A stretch of 64,000 nt of DNA from Streptomyces sedi (GCF_006335015.1 NZ_VDGT01000005.1:124001-188000); one strand, 5' to 3'; positions 28,048 to 39,662 are shown, counted from the first letter of the stretch. The notes: generated by a model from the sequence alone, not told the origin. A program made the numbers and translations.

Positions 28048-29277
28048 CTATGTTCGACCAGCCGTGCGTTGGGTGCGCCGGGAGATCGAGTCGAGGACGA
28101 CGGCGACCAGCAGCACGGCGCCCGTGATCATGTACTGGATCTCGCTGGCCATGCCCATCAGGTTCAGGCCCGTGGTGATGGACTGGATGACGAGGGTGCC
28201 CAGCAGCGCCGACCAGATCCAGCCGCGTCCGCCGAAGAGGCTGGTGCCGCCGATGACGGCCGCGGCGATGACGTTCATCAGCAGGTTGCCGGAGCCCAGG
28301 CTCTTCGAGGCGCCGCCGGCCTGGGCCGCGTAGAAGAGGCCGCCGAGGGCGGCCAGCGCGCTGGCCAGGGTGAAGACGGTCAGCCTGACCCGTTCCACGT
28401 TGATGCCGGCGCGGCGTGCGGCCTCGGCGTTGCCGCCGACGGCGAAGATCTGCCGGCCGTAGGTGGTGCGGCGGATCATGAAGTCCGCGGCCAGCAGGAT
28501 CGCCAGGAAGATCACCAGCGCCAGCGGCAGGCCGCGGTGCTGGTTGAGGGTGTAGGCGGTGACGAACGCGGCCACCGCGACCAGGCCCGCCCGCAGGATG
28601 ATCTCGCTCAGCGGCCGGGTGGGCAGCGTCGCCCGCTCGCGCCTGCGCTCCTGGAAGAGCAGCGCCCCCAGGTAGCCGAGGCTGAGCACGGCGGCCAGCC
28701 CGTAGGCGGCCGAGATGTCGGAGAAGTAGAAGTTGTTGAAGTCCCGCACCAGGCTGTCGCGGGGGATGTTGATGGTGCCCTCGTCGCCCATCACCCAGAT
28801 CTGGAGCCCGCTCCAGCCGAGGAAGCCGGCGAGGGTCACCACGAAGGCGGGCACCCCGATCTTGGCGAAGAAGAAGCCGTGCAGGGTGCCGACGGCCGCG
28901 CCGGCCAGGATGGCCAGGACGATGGCGAGCAGGTCGTTGACCCCGTGGCTGACGGAGAGCACCGCCCAGACCGCCGCGGACAGGCCGGCCATGGAGCCGA
29001 CCGACAGGTCGATCTCGCCGAGCAGCAGCACCAGCACGATGCCGACGGCCATGATGCCGGGGCCCGCGATGTAGACGGAGATGTTGCTGATGTTGCGCGG
29101 CGAGAGGAACGTGCCGGTCTGGGACTCGAAGACCACGGCGATGATGATCATGCCGATGATCACCGGGATCGAGCCCAGCTCGCCACCGGTGATCCGGCGC
29201 CGGAAGTCCTCCAGGTAGCCGGCCAGGCCGCGTTCCCGCACCAACAGGCGGGGGTCGGGCGCGAGTTTGTCGCTCAT
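28048..29277 (-). CDS. xylH: Sugar ABC transporter permease XylH
   Basis: A 409-aa integral membrane protein with about ten hydrophobic segments. It forms the channel of a CUT2-type importer for xylose or a related pentose. Family features are GIMAVGIVLVLLLGEIDLSVGSM, MIRRTTYGRQIFAVGGNAEAARRAGI and AAAVIGGTSLFGGRG. The Arg-rich N-terminus is cytosolic. Its ATG shares one base with the xylG stop (TGATG), so translation is coupled. The xylose assignment rests on operon order next to the ROK regulator. Confidence 0.9.
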   Translation of the reverse strand: MSDKLAPDPRLLVRERGLAGYLEDFRRRITGGELGSIPVIIGMIIIAVVFESQTGTFLSPRNISNISVYIAGPGIMAVGIVLVLLLGEIDLSVGSMAGLSAAVWAVLSVSHGVNDLLAIVLAILAGAAVGTLHGFFFAKIGVPAFVVTLAGFLGWSGLQIWVMGDEGTINIPRDSLVRDFNNFYFSDISAAYGLAAVLSLGYLGALLFQERRRERATLPTRPLSEIILRAGLVAVAAFVTAYTLNQHRGLPLALVIFLAILLAADFMIRRTTYGRQIFAVGGNAEAARRAGINVERVRLTVFTLASALAALGGLFYAAQAGGASKSLGSGNLLMNVIAAAVIGGTSLFGGRGWIWSALLGTLVIQSITTGLNLMGMASEIQYMITGAVLLVAVVLDSISRRTQRTAGRT

Positions 29278-30119
29278 CAGGCTTCCTCCCCCGCGCCCTC
29301 GGCGTCGGTGTTCTGCTCGGGCTCGGGCTCGGGCTCGGCCTCGGAACCCTGGTGGTCCCTGCGGAGGCTTCGTCGGGTGACCGCGTTGTCCGTGGCCCCG
29401 GTGATGGCGGCGATGATCTCCTCGCCGCTGGTCTCGGCGGCCGGGAAGACGCCGTTGTTGCGGCCCAGCCGCAGCACCGCCACGTCGTCGGCGACGGCGC
29501 GGACGTCGGCCACGTTGTGGCTGATGAGGACGACGCCGAGGCCACGGTCACGCAGCCGCTCCACGAGGTCGAGCACCTGGGCGGTCTGCTCGACACCGAG
29601 CGCGGCCGTCGGCTCGTCGAGGATGACCACCTCGGGCGAGCCGACCAGCGCGCGGGCGATGGCGACGACCTGCCGCTGCCCGCCGGAGAGCGACGCGACG
29701 GGGATGCGCACGCTGGGGATGCGGATGGAGAGGGTCTCCAGCAGTTCGCGGGCCTCGCGCTCCATCGCGACCTGGTCGAGGATGTGCGCGGTGCGCAGCT
29801 CGCGACCGAGGAAGAGGTTGGCGACCACGTCGAGGTTGTCGCACAGGGCGAGGTCCTGGTACACGGTGGCGATGCCCAGTTCCTGGGCGTCGTGGGGCTT
29901 GGAGATCCGGACCTCCCGCCCCTTCCAGGAGATGCTGCCGGCGTCGATCGGGTGGACCCCGGCGATGGTCTTGATGAGGGTGGATTTTCCGGCGCCGTTG
30001 TCGCCCACGAGGGCGGTCACGCGGCCGGGACGGATCTCCAGGTCGACGTCGGTCAGTGCCTGCACGGCACCGAACCGCTTGGAGACGCCGTGCAACGCCA
30101 GAACGGGTGCGGCGGTCAT
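29277..30119 (-). CDS. xylG: Sugar ABC transporter ATP-binding protein XylG
   Basis: A 280-aa single-domain ATPase. CUT2 ATPases are often tandem duplications, so this is the half-size type. Walker A is GDNGAGKSTLIKTI, the signature is LSGGQRQVVAIARAL, Walker B is VVILDEPTAALG and the switch His is in VLISHNVADV. The C-terminus is a low-complexity acidic tail with repeated Glu-Pro or Glu-Ala (ADPEPEP-like). It energises XylH. Confidence 0.92.
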   Translation of the reverse strand: MTAAPVLALHGVSKRFGAVQALTDVDLEIRPGRVTALVGDNGAGKSTLIKTIAGVHPIDAGSISWKGREVRISKPHDAQELGIATVYQDLALCDNLDVVANLFLGRELRTAHILDQVAMEREARELLETLSIRIPSVRIPVASLSGGQRQVVAIARALVGSPEVVILDEPTAALGVEQTAQVLDLVERLRDRGLGVVLISHNVADVRAVADDVAVLRLGRNNGVFPAAETSGEEIIAAITGATDNAVTRRSLRRDHQGSEAEPEPEPEQNTDAEGAGEEA

Positions 30120-30153
30120 GCGTGGGGTCAGCTCCTTGCGCTGCGTCGGCCGG

Positions 30154-30181
30154 CCCCGCCCCCGACGGTGGTGGGGCGGGG
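30154..30181. promoter_or_regulatory. Intercistronic hairpin between xylF and xylG
   Basis: CCCCGCCCC at 30154-30162 pairs with GGGGCGGGG at 30173-30181. The 9-bp GC stem lies between the binding-protein gene and the ATPase gene of one operon. Such hairpins commonly stabilise the upstream message or cause partial termination, giving more binding protein than membrane complex. Inferred from position and structure. Confidence 0.6.
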
Positions 30182-30203
30182 CGGGGTCCGGACGGTGCGA
30201 CGG

Positions 30204-31307
30204 TCAGCCGAGGCCGACTTCCTGGCAGGCGTCGGCGAACTCGGCGGTGCAGATGTCGGCGGGGGCGTAGAACTCGTCCGCGATCACGGTGTCCTCGATG
30301 GTGTCCAGGGTCACCGGGACGGGCTCCAGCAGGGTGGACGGGATACCCTCGTCGGTCGCGCTGTCGGCGCTGTCGGGCGTGAGCTCGGCGAAGTCCTCGC
30401 CGCGCAGCAGGCGGACGGCGACCTCGGCGGTGATCTCGGCCTCGGGCTGGAGCGCCTTGTAGATCGAGAACGTCTGCGCGCCGGTGACGATCCGCTGGAG
30501 GCCCGCGAGTTCGGCGTCCTGGCCGCCCACGGGGACGTCGGAGATGCCGGCGGCCTCCAGGGCGTTGATCACGCCGGCGCCCATGCCGTCGTTGGCGACG
30601 TAGACCGCGTCGAAGCCGTCGGCGCCGAGCGAGTCGATGGCGGCGTTCATCTCCTCGTTGGCCAGGGCGGCGTCCCAGCCGTCGATGTCCTGGGAGAAGA
30701 CGATCTCGGCGGTGCCCTCAAGGACGGACTCGGCGCCGGACTTGAACTGCGCGGCGTTGGGGTCGGTGGGCGAGCCGTTGATCATCACGACGCGGGAGCC
30801 CTCGGCCTCGTCGCCCAGGGCGTCGAGCAGGGCCTGGCCCTGGAGTTCGCCGACCCGCTCGTTGTCGTAGGAGACATAGGCGTCGATCGGGCCCTCGGCC
30901 AGCCGGTCGTAGGCGACGACGGGCACGCCCTCGGCGTCGGCCTCCTCGACCCAGGTGGAGGTCGTCGAGGCGTCCACCGCGTCCAGGATGATCACGTCGA
31001 CGCCGTCGGTGAGCATCGCGTCGAACTGCTGCTTCTGGAGGTTGGCGTCCTCGCTGGCGTTGTTGTACTGGACCGTGCAGTCCGGGCACAGCTCGCCGAT
31101 CTTGCCCTCGATGAAGGGGCGGTCGAAGGACTCGTACCGGGTGGTGCGGTCCTCGGGGAGCAGAAGGCCGATGGTGCCACCACCGTCCCCGCCGCCGCCC
31201 TCGTTGTCGTCGTCGTCGCCCCCGCCGGCTTCCCCGCAGGCGGTCAGCGCCAGGGCAAGGGACAGGGACGCGACGCCGAAGCCGGCAAGTCGCTTGTGTT
31301 GACGCAT
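30204..31307 (-). CDS. xylF: Sugar-binding lipoprotein XylF
   Basis: A 367-aa periplasmic-binding-protein-like lipoprotein (type I fold). The signal peptide ends in the lipobox LALALTAC, followed by an acidic linker (GEAGGGDDDDNEGGGGDGGG). The ligand domain has DAMLTDGVDVIILDAVDA, AYDRLAEGPIDAYVSYDNERVGE and VYVANDGMGAGVINALEAAG, as in xylose- and ribose-binding proteins. The ATG is 57 bp downstream of a good promoter. It is the first gene of xylFGH, next to and downstream of the ROK gene on the same strand. Confidence 0.92.
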   Translation of the reverse strand: MRQHKRLAGFGVASLSLALALTACGEAGGGDDDDNEGGGGDGGGTIGLLLPEDRTTRYESFDRPFIEGKIGELCPDCTVQYNNASEDANLQKQQFDAMLTDGVDVIILDAVDASTTSTWVEEADAEGVPVVAYDRLAEGPIDAYVSYDNERVGELQGQALLDALGDEAEGSRVVMINGSPTDPNAAQFKSGAESVLEGTAEIVFSQDIDGWDAALANEEMNAAIDSLGADGFDAVYVANDGMGAGVINALEAAGISDVPVGGQDAELAGLQRIVTGAQTFSIYKALQPEAEITAEVAVRLLRGEDFAELTPDSADSATDEGIPSTLLEPVPVTLDTIEDTVIADEFYAPADICTAEFADACQEVGLG

Positions 31308-31363
31308 CGTTCCTCAAGCCTCCCGCTCGGGCCGCGAGTTGACGGCCATATCGGTCGGTTGAG

Positions 31364-31392
31364 AGCTAACTCCGACGACTTGTTGCCGTCAA
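31364..31392 (-). promoter_or_regulatory. xylF promoter with flanking inverted repeats
   Basis: On the minus strand TTGACG (31392-31387) and TTAGCT (31369-31364) are 17 bp apart, a near-consensus vegetative promoter in an unusually AT-rich patch. The -35 box lies within GCCGTCAA (31385-31392), which is the inverted copy of TTGACGGC (31339-31346). A second pair is GGTTGA (31357-31362) and TCAACC (31408-31413). These are candidate Rok7B7 or catabolite sites. The other 270 bp between rok and xylF hold no gene. Confidence 0.6.
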
Positions 31393-31576
31393 TACATAAA
31401 TCCAGCTTCAACCAAATCGAGATCTTCCCTCGGGCCGGAAGAGAAGGTTTACGGCGAGGTTTCGACGGGAATTTGACGGCCCGCGCCGCGAGGCGTCGCG
31501 GGAGCTTCACCCGTTCTTCCCTCGCTTTACCTCTTGAAGGTTCAACGAGCAGGGTCCGACGCTCAGCCGCGCGCGT

Positions 31577-32758
31577 TCAGCCGCCCCGACCCGAGCCGAG
31601 CAGCATCCCGTCGCCCATCTCCCGCAGCACCAGGGCCAGCGCCCCCAGCACCTCGGCCCGGCCGCCCAGCGCGCCGGCGGCCACGGTGAGCTGGCGGGCC
31701 GCGCTGGGGATGGCGTAGCGGCCGACGGAGTCCCTGATGGGGCCGAGCACGATCTCGCCGGCCTCGGCGACGTCCCCGCCGAGCACCACGCGGTTGAGGT
31801 TGAGCACGTTGCACAACTGCGCCACCGCCGTGCCCACATGGCGGCCGACGTCGGCGATCACCCGCTGGCAGCCGGGGTCGCCGTCGCGGGCCAGCTGGAC
31901 CACGCGCCGCATGGTCAGCTCGGTGCCGTGCACGGGCGCCAGCAGCGGCAGCACGTGACGCGCCGCGGTGTAGGTCTCCAGACAGCCCCGGTTGCCGCAG
32001 CGGCAGACCGTGCCCGACTCGTCGAGGGTGATGTGACCTATCTCCCCCGCCGTGCCGCCAGAACCCCGGTACAGACGCCCGTTGATCACCAGACCGGCGC
32101 CGACCCCGCTGGCCACCTTGATGTACGCCAGGTCGCCCGCGCCGCGCCCGCTCCCCCACACCGACTCGCCCAGCGCGCCCAGGTTCGCGTCGTTGTCCAC
32201 GTGCACGGGGACGCCGGTCCTGGCCCTCAGCTCCTCACGCGGGTTGGTGCCGCGCCAGCCCGGCAGTATCGCGGTGGAGCCGATGGCGCCGCTGGTCATG
32301 TCGATCGGCCCCGGCACGCCGAGACCGATACCGATGATCTTGGAACGGTCCATCCCCGCCACCGCCAGCAGCCGGTCGACCAGCTTCTCGGCCCGGTCGA
32401 AGCCCTGGTCGGCCGAGGCGTCCACGTCCAGCGGCTCGGCCTCCTCCGCGAGTACCTGGTGCGCCAGGTTCCCCACGGCCACCCGCAGGTGGGAGTGGCC
32501 GAAGTCCACGCCCACCACGATCCCCGCGTCACTGGAGAGCGAGACGCTGCGGGCCCGCCGGCCACCCGCCGAGGTGGAGCGCACCTCGACCGTGCCCAGC
32601 TCCTTCAACTCCCGAACGATGTTCGAGACGGTGGCCGCCGAGAGACCCGTGGTCCTGGCGATGTCGGCCTGGGTGAGCGAACCGGCGGCCCGGACCGCCC
32701 TGATCACCCGTTCCAGATTGGCCCGGTGCAGCGAGGACTGCGATCCCGGAGTCTTCAC
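31577..32758 (-). CDS. rok7B7: ROK-family transcriptional regulator (Rok7B7 type)
   Basis: A 393-aa regulator with an N-terminal winged helix (SLTQADIARTTGLSAATVSNIVREL) and a ROK sugar-kinase-like domain. The ATP loop is VGVDFGHSHLRVAVG, and the ROK zinc motif is HITLDESGTVCRCGNRGCLETY. Its place between xylFGH and ngcEFG matches S. coelicolor Rok7B7, which is linked to carbon catabolite control and xylose uptake. The GTG follows GGAAGTGGAG. The effector sugar is not evident from sequence. Confidence 0.92.
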   Translation of the reverse strand: MKTPGSQSSLHRANLERVIRAVRAAGSLTQADIARTTGLSAATVSNIVRELKELGTVEVRSTSAGGRRARSVSLSSDAGIVVGVDFGHSHLRVAVGNLAHQVLAEEAEPLDVDASADQGFDRAEKLVDRLLAVAGMDRSKIIGIGLGVPGPIDMTSGAIGSTAILPGWRGTNPREELRARTGVPVHVDNDANLGALGESVWGSGRGAGDLAYIKVASGVGAGLVINGRLYRGSGGTAGEIGHITLDESGTVCRCGNRGCLETYTAARHVLPLLAPVHGTELTMRRVVQLARDGDPGCQRVIADVGRHVGTAVAQLCNVLNLNRVVLGGDVAEAGEIVLGPIRDSVGRYAIPSAARQLTVAAGALGGRAEVLGALALVLREMGDGMLLGSGRGG

Positions 32759-32932
32759 GGCTCACTCCACTTCCCACATACCGAGCGTCCCGCCGCCCCA
32801 AACGGGCCGGCGGCTCGCCTCCCAACGGCCGTCCCACCTGCGACGGAGGGCGACGCCGGGCCCACTATAGGAAGTCGGCGCCTTTCGTGGTGGTCGCGTG
32901 CGGGAATCGACCGAAGTCCGGAACCGCGGTCG

Positions 32933-33838
32933 TCATCGCACCGCGCCCGCCGTCAGGCCGTTCTGCACCTGCCTCTGGAACGCCACGTACACCGTCAGCA
33001 CCGGCAGCATCGCCAGCGAGACGCCCGCGTAGAGCGCGCCCCAGTCCCCCTCGTACCCCTGCTGCACCATCAGCGCGGCCAGGCCCTGCGGCAGCACCGC
33101 GTCGTCCGGGTCGCCGACGTTGAGCACCCGGGGCAGCACGAACTGGTTCCACTGGCCGAGGAAGTTGAAGATCCCGATGCTGATCAGGCCCGGCTTGGCC
33201 ATCGGCAGCATGATCTGGAAGAACGTCCTGCTGTGCGAGGCGCCGTCCAGCATCGCCGCCTCCTGCACCCCGCCGGGCAGGGTGCGGAAGAAGGAGACCA
33301 GGAAGAAGATCGTGAACGGCAGCGAGTAGGCGATGTAGACGAGGATCAGGCCCTGGCGCGTGTTGAGCAGGCCCATGTTGTTCAACACGAAGAACAGGGG
33401 CACCAGCGCGAGGAAGATCGGGAACATCATCCCGCCGACGAACAGCAGGTGCAGCAGCCTGTTGCCGGGGAAGTCGAAGCGGGCCAGCACATAGGCGGCC
33501 ATCGCCCCCAGCAGCATCGTGCCGGTGAGGGAACCCGCCAGGATGATCAACGAGTTGAGGGCGTAGCGGCCGATGTTGGCCGAGGTCCAGGCGTTGGTGA
33601 AGTTCTCCCACTCCAGGCTGGTCGGCAGCCCGAAGGGCTCCGAGACGATGTCGCCGTGCGGGCGGAAGCTGTTGAGGACGACCAGCACCAGCGGCGCCGC
33701 CGCCATAAAGAGCCAGACGACGAGGAAGGTGTGCGAGAAGACGTTCAACGTGGTGCCGGTGACGCTCCGGCCGTGCTGCTCGGGCGACCGCTCCGGCTCC
33801 TCGACCGGCCGCTCCTCCGTGGTTTCGGTGACGCTCAT
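32933..33838 (-). CDS. ngcG: Carbohydrate ABC transporter permease NgcG
   Basis: A 301-aa CUT1 permease with six predicted membrane segments and the EAA loop QEAAMLDGASHSRTFFQIMLPMAKPG, which docks the ATPase. It is the third gene of ngcEFG, an importer shown in other streptomycetes to bind N-acetylglucosamine or chito-oligosaccharides. The ATG at 33838 has GGGAG 8 nt upstream; a TTG 15 bp further up is less likely. No ATPase gene accompanies the operon, so the shared ATPase MsiK, encoded elsewhere, is the expected partner. Confidence 0.9.
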   Translation of the reverse strand: MSVTETTEERPVEEPERSPEQHGRSVTGTTLNVFSHTFLVVWLFMAAAPLVLVVLNSFRPHGDIVSEPFGLPTSLEWENFTNAWTSANIGRYALNSLIILAGSLTGTMLLGAMAAYVLARFDFPGNRLLHLLFVGGMMFPIFLALVPLFFVLNNMGLLNTRQGLILVYIAYSLPFTIFFLVSFFRTLPGGVQEAAMLDGASHSRTFFQIMLPMAKPGLISIGIFNFLGQWNQFVLPRVLNVGDPDDAVLPQGLAALMVQQGYEGDWGALYAGVSLAMLPVLTVYVAFQRQVQNGLTAGAVR

Positions 33839-33913
33839 CTGCGGTGCTCCCAAAGGCGGTTGGCGTGGTGGATACGAGGCCCCGGGGCGTCGGGCGGCGC
33901 CCCGGGCACCCGC

Positions 33914-34972
33914 CTACATCTCGATCCGGTCCCGGCGGCCGATCCGCATCATGACCGTGGCGAACACCAGCGTGATCAGGAAGAGCGCCACCCCGATGGT
34001 GATCGCGTAGCCGGCCTGACCGTCCCTGAACGCCTTCGAGAACAGATAGCTGGGCAGCACGTCCATGCCGTGCTCGGGCACCATCACGTTCACCAGCGCG
34101 AAGGCGTCCAGCGCCTGGATGCCCATGTAGACCCACCCGGTGCGGACGGTCTCCCAGGTGAGCGGGAAGGTGATCCGGAAGAACGTCAACGACCGTCCCG
34201 CGCCGTCCAGTCGGGCCGCCTCGTAGATCTCGTTCGGGATGGAACTCATCGCCGCCGAGAACAGCACCACGTAGAAGCCGACGAACGACCAGCACAGCAC
34301 GATCAGCACGCACCAGATCGCCCAGGAGCTGCCCAGCCAGTCCTCGCGCTGCCAGGAGCCGAGGCCGACGGCGTCCAGCCCGGCGTTGAGCGCGCCGCTG
34401 CGCGGGCTGTAGATCCGCGCCCAGATCACGGCGATGATCGCCAGCGAGAGCACCTGCGGGAAGAAGTAGACGATCTTGTAGAGCCCGGAGCCGGTGACCC
34501 CCGCCACCGCCTCGCTCCGGCGCCGACCGCCGGCGGTGAGCATGTACGAGAAGAAGAGCCCCAGCGCCAGCGTCACGACGGGGGCGATCACCAGCAGCAG
34601 CAGGCTGTTCTTGGTGGCGTCCCAGAACTTGTCGTCGTTCCACATCCTCTCGTAGTTCTCGAACCCGGTGAAGTTGTAACTGGAGCTGTATCCGGTCCAG
34701 TCCGTCATCGAGTAGAAGAACGCCTGCACGAAAGGCGATATCACGAATATGCCGTACACCAGAAGGGGTGCGGCGAGAAACCAGACGATAAAACGGTACT
34801 GGTCGAGTTTGCGGTAACGCCGGTCGTAGCGGACGCTGTCCGGCGTGAAGCGGGGCGGCAGCACGAACGCCACGGCCAGTCGGAGTCTCATCCCCGGGGT
34901 CAGGCGGTCCTCGCTCCCGCGCCCACCGCTCCCGGTGACGTCCTTGCCGGCCCGCTGCGTTGTGTCTTCCAT
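33914..34972 (-). CDS. ngcF: Carbohydrate ABC transporter permease NgcF
   Basis: A 352-aa CUT1 permease with a soluble N-terminus of about 75 residues and six membrane segments. Its EAA loop is YEAARLDGAGRSLTFFRITFPL. Family features include FYSMTDWTGYSS after the first segment. The ATG follows GAAGGGGGC. It lies 16 bp after ngcE and 75 bp before ngcG, forming one transcription unit. Confidence 0.9.
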   Translation of the reverse strand: MEDTTQRAGKDVTGSGGRGSEDRLTPGMRLRLAVAFVLPPRFTPDSVRYDRRYRKLDQYRFIVWFLAAPLLVYGIFVISPFVQAFFYSMTDWTGYSSSYNFTGFENYERMWNDDKFWDATKNSLLLLVIAPVVTLALGLFFSYMLTAGGRRRSEAVAGVTGSGLYKIVYFFPQVLSLAIIAVIWARIYSPRSGALNAGLDAVGLGSWQREDWLGSSWAIWCVLIVLCWSFVGFYVVLFSAAMSSIPNEIYEAARLDGAGRSLTFFRITFPLTWETVRTGWVYMGIQALDAFALVNVMVPEHGMDVLPSYLFSKAFRDGQAGYAITIGVALFLITLVFATVMMRIGRRDRIEM

Positions 34973-34988
34973 GCCGCCCCCTTCGCGC

Positions 34989-36401
34989 TCAGACGTGCTG
35001 GAACTTCTGGACGGAGTCGTCGCTCGCGGTCGCGTCGGCGGCGCGCTGGCAACGGTTGATGGCCTCGTCGGCGTCGATGTCGCCGGCCATCATGGCGGCG
35101 ACGGCACCGCCGACCTCCTCGTCGTTCAACTGCTTGTACCAGTCGGGCAGTCGGGGCACGAGCAGGTTCTCACCCGCCGCCTCGAAGACCTGCTTGGCGC
35201 TGGCCAGGCCGGGCGGCAGCTCCAGGTCGTCGGCCGCCCCGCGCACACAGGTGAGCGAGGAGACCAGCTCGGTGAAGTTGCGCGCCGACTGCTGGCCGAG
35301 CATCACCCGCAGGAACTCCAGGCCGCCGATCGGGTTCTTGGCGTCGGCCGGCACGAAGAACGGCTCGCTCGCCGAGGCCCAGAGCGTCTCGAACGGCATG
35401 GCGTCCGAGGAGTCAAGGCTGGTGGGCGGGCCCACGGCCATGTCGAAGTCCTCGGGGGTGTTCCGCCGCGACTCGTTCTCCACCCAGGAGCCGTTGGGGA
35501 TGAAGAGGGCCTGGTAGCCGTTCCACTCGTCCTGGGACTCCTCGTGCGTCATGCCCGGGCTGCCCCGCAGGACATAGCCGCGCGCGGCCAGCTCGTGGTA
35601 CGCCTCGAAGGCGGCCTTCACCGCGTCGTGGCGCCAGGCGTTCGGCTCCAGGTTGTCGATCGCCTTGAGGACGTCGGGGCCGCCGATCTTCCCGATGAAC
35701 GGGTAGAGCGTGAAGTTGAAGTAGTACGGATAGACGCCCGCGTAGGTCCAGCCGGCCATTCCCTGCCGCTTGGCGGCCTCGCAGACGGCGATCATCTCGT
35801 CCCAGGTGCGCGGGTACTCGACCTCCAGGCGCTCCAGGGCGGTGCGCGAGTACCACTGGCCGTAGACGGTGAATGCGTAGTTGAGCCGCCAGACCTCCTG
35901 CGAGCCGAACTGCCCCATCTCGACCGTGCTCGGCATCAGGGTGTCGCGCACGGTGACGTTGGGGTCGTCCAGCGAGGGGGCGTCCAGCAGCTCGTTCAGG
36001 TCGTAGATCTGGTCGTTGCGGGTCAGCGCCGCGATGTCCATGGCGTCGGCGCCGCTGTTGTTGACGACGTCCGGCGGGTCGCCCTGGTTGAACCGGGACT
36101 GGAGCCTGGTCTGGATCTCGGTCGTCTTGACGTGCGCGACCTGGCCGTAGCTCTCCTGGTATATCGCCTCGGCGTCCAGCGCGTACTGGTCGCCGAAGCC
36201 GCCGTCGAAGATGACGACCTCCAACTCGGCGTCCGGATCGACGCCCAGCGGGTTGCCCTCCGAGGTCTCGCCGCGCTCGACGGTGTTGTCGTCACCACCG
36301 CCGCTGGCGCAGCCGGAGAGGGCGCTCACCGCCGGCACCGACAGCAGGCCGGCCGCGGCGGAACGGGTCAGCAGGGAACGGCGGTTGAGTGGGGACGTCA
36401 T
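34989..36401 (-). CDS. ngcE: Chito-oligosaccharide/GlcNAc-binding lipoprotein NgcE
   Basis: A 470-aa extracytoplasmic solute-binding lipoprotein. The signal has a twin-arginine motif (NRRSLLTRSAAAGLL) and lipobox ALSGC, so export is probably by Tat before lipid attachment. The body has family-1 features: YPRTWDEMIAVCEAAKRQ, WTYAGVYPYYFNFTLYPFIG and FIPNGSWVENESR. The assignment to NgcE rests on synteny with rok7B7 and the Tat-lipoprotein leader. The ligand is inferred from characterised homologues. A DasR-like site precedes the gene. Confidence 0.88.
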   Translation of the reverse strand: MTSPLNRRSLLTRSAAAGLLSVPAVSALSGCASGGGDDNTVERGETSEGNPLGVDPDAELEVVIFDGGFGDQYALDAEAIYQESYGQVAHVKTTEIQTRLQSRFNQGDPPDVVNNSGADAMDIAALTRNDQIYDLNELLDAPSLDDPNVTVRDTLMPSTVEMGQFGSQEVWRLNYAFTVYGQWYSRTALERLEVEYPRTWDEMIAVCEAAKRQGMAGWTYAGVYPYYFNFTLYPFIGKIGGPDVLKAIDNLEPNAWRHDAVKAAFEAYHELAARGYVLRGSPGMTHEESQDEWNGYQALFIPNGSWVENESRRNTPEDFDMAVGPPTSLDSSDAMPFETLWASASEPFFVPADAKNPIGGLEFLRVMLGQQSARNFTELVSSLTCVRGAADDLELPPGLASAKQVFEAAGENLLVPRLPDWYKQLNDEEVGGAVAAMMAGDIDADEAINRCQRAADATASDDSVQKFQHV

Positions 36402-36452
36402 ATGCAGCCTCGTCTTCCTCTGGGAGCCGAACGGGATGGCCGCCGGTGCCCG

Positions 36453-36468
36453 ACAGGTATAGTCCACT
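36453..36468. promoter_or_regulatory. DasR-like responsive element upstream of ngcE
   Basis: ACAGGTATAGTCCACT matches 13 of 16 positions of the DasR consensus A(C/G)TGGTCTAGACCA(C/G)T. It is centred about 60 bp upstream of the ngcE start and overlaps TATACC (minus strand), a possible -10 box. DasR is the GlcNAc-phosphate-sensing GntR regulator of chitin and GlcNAc uptake genes. Binding is a prediction. Confidence 0.55.
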
Positions 36469-36653
36469 TGGCGCGTGCACGGAAGATCGGGAGCCAAGAT
36501 CGCCCGGAGGCTTTTCCGAGTTGAGATCTCCCTGACACACGCGAAGGACCGGCCACGTCCGAGTGAACCTCGAACGACCGGCCGGCCCTTGGGCTGAGCT
36601 GCGACTTCCTTCGTTGTGCCGAGGGCGGCGCGGGCCGCGCCGCCGCCCGGGAA

Positions 36654-36676
36654 CGCCGGGTCGCGATGACCCGGCG
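36654..36676. terminator. Hairpin downstream of aconitase gene
   Basis: A perfect 9-bp stem (CGCCGGGTC at 36654-36662 pairing with GACCCGGCG at 36668-36676) with a 5-nt loop lies 40 bp past the acnA stop. The rest of the 314-bp interval to ngcE contains the ngcE promoter region and no gene. Confidence 0.75.
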
Positions 36677-36715
36677 GTGACCCGGACGAGAGCGCGAACC
36701 GCCCGCCCGCGCCCC

Positions 36716-39517
<2,802 letters not shown>

Positions 39518-39590
39518 CTAAGTAGGCCCCTCGGAAAGGCGCGCCGCCAGACGGTCCTCGTGTTCCTTCGGCGTCGAGCTCGACGCCAGG

Positions 39591-39608
39591 TATCTCGATG
39601 TCGAGATA
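39591..39608. promoter_or_regulatory. 18-bp inverted repeat upstream of acnA
   Basis: TATCTCGA-TG-TCGAGATA, a perfect 8-2-8 palindrome, lies 155 bp upstream of the acnA start in the divergent region shared with the membrane protein gene at 39761. It is isolated and AT-richer than its surroundings, as expected of an operator. I cannot name the regulator. It lies nearer the acnA promoter region than the other one, which has its own repeats. Confidence 0.65.
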
Positions 39609-39662
39609 ACCCTAACCCATCACCCCCTCCGACCGCGGAGGCGGACCGGGGCCCCCGTCGAC

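Noticed and set aside
31838..35059. Plus-strand open frame of about 1,070 codons opposite rok and ngcFG
   Set aside because: It crosses three confirmed minus-strand genes and their intergenic regions and has Arg/Gly/His-rich shadow composition.
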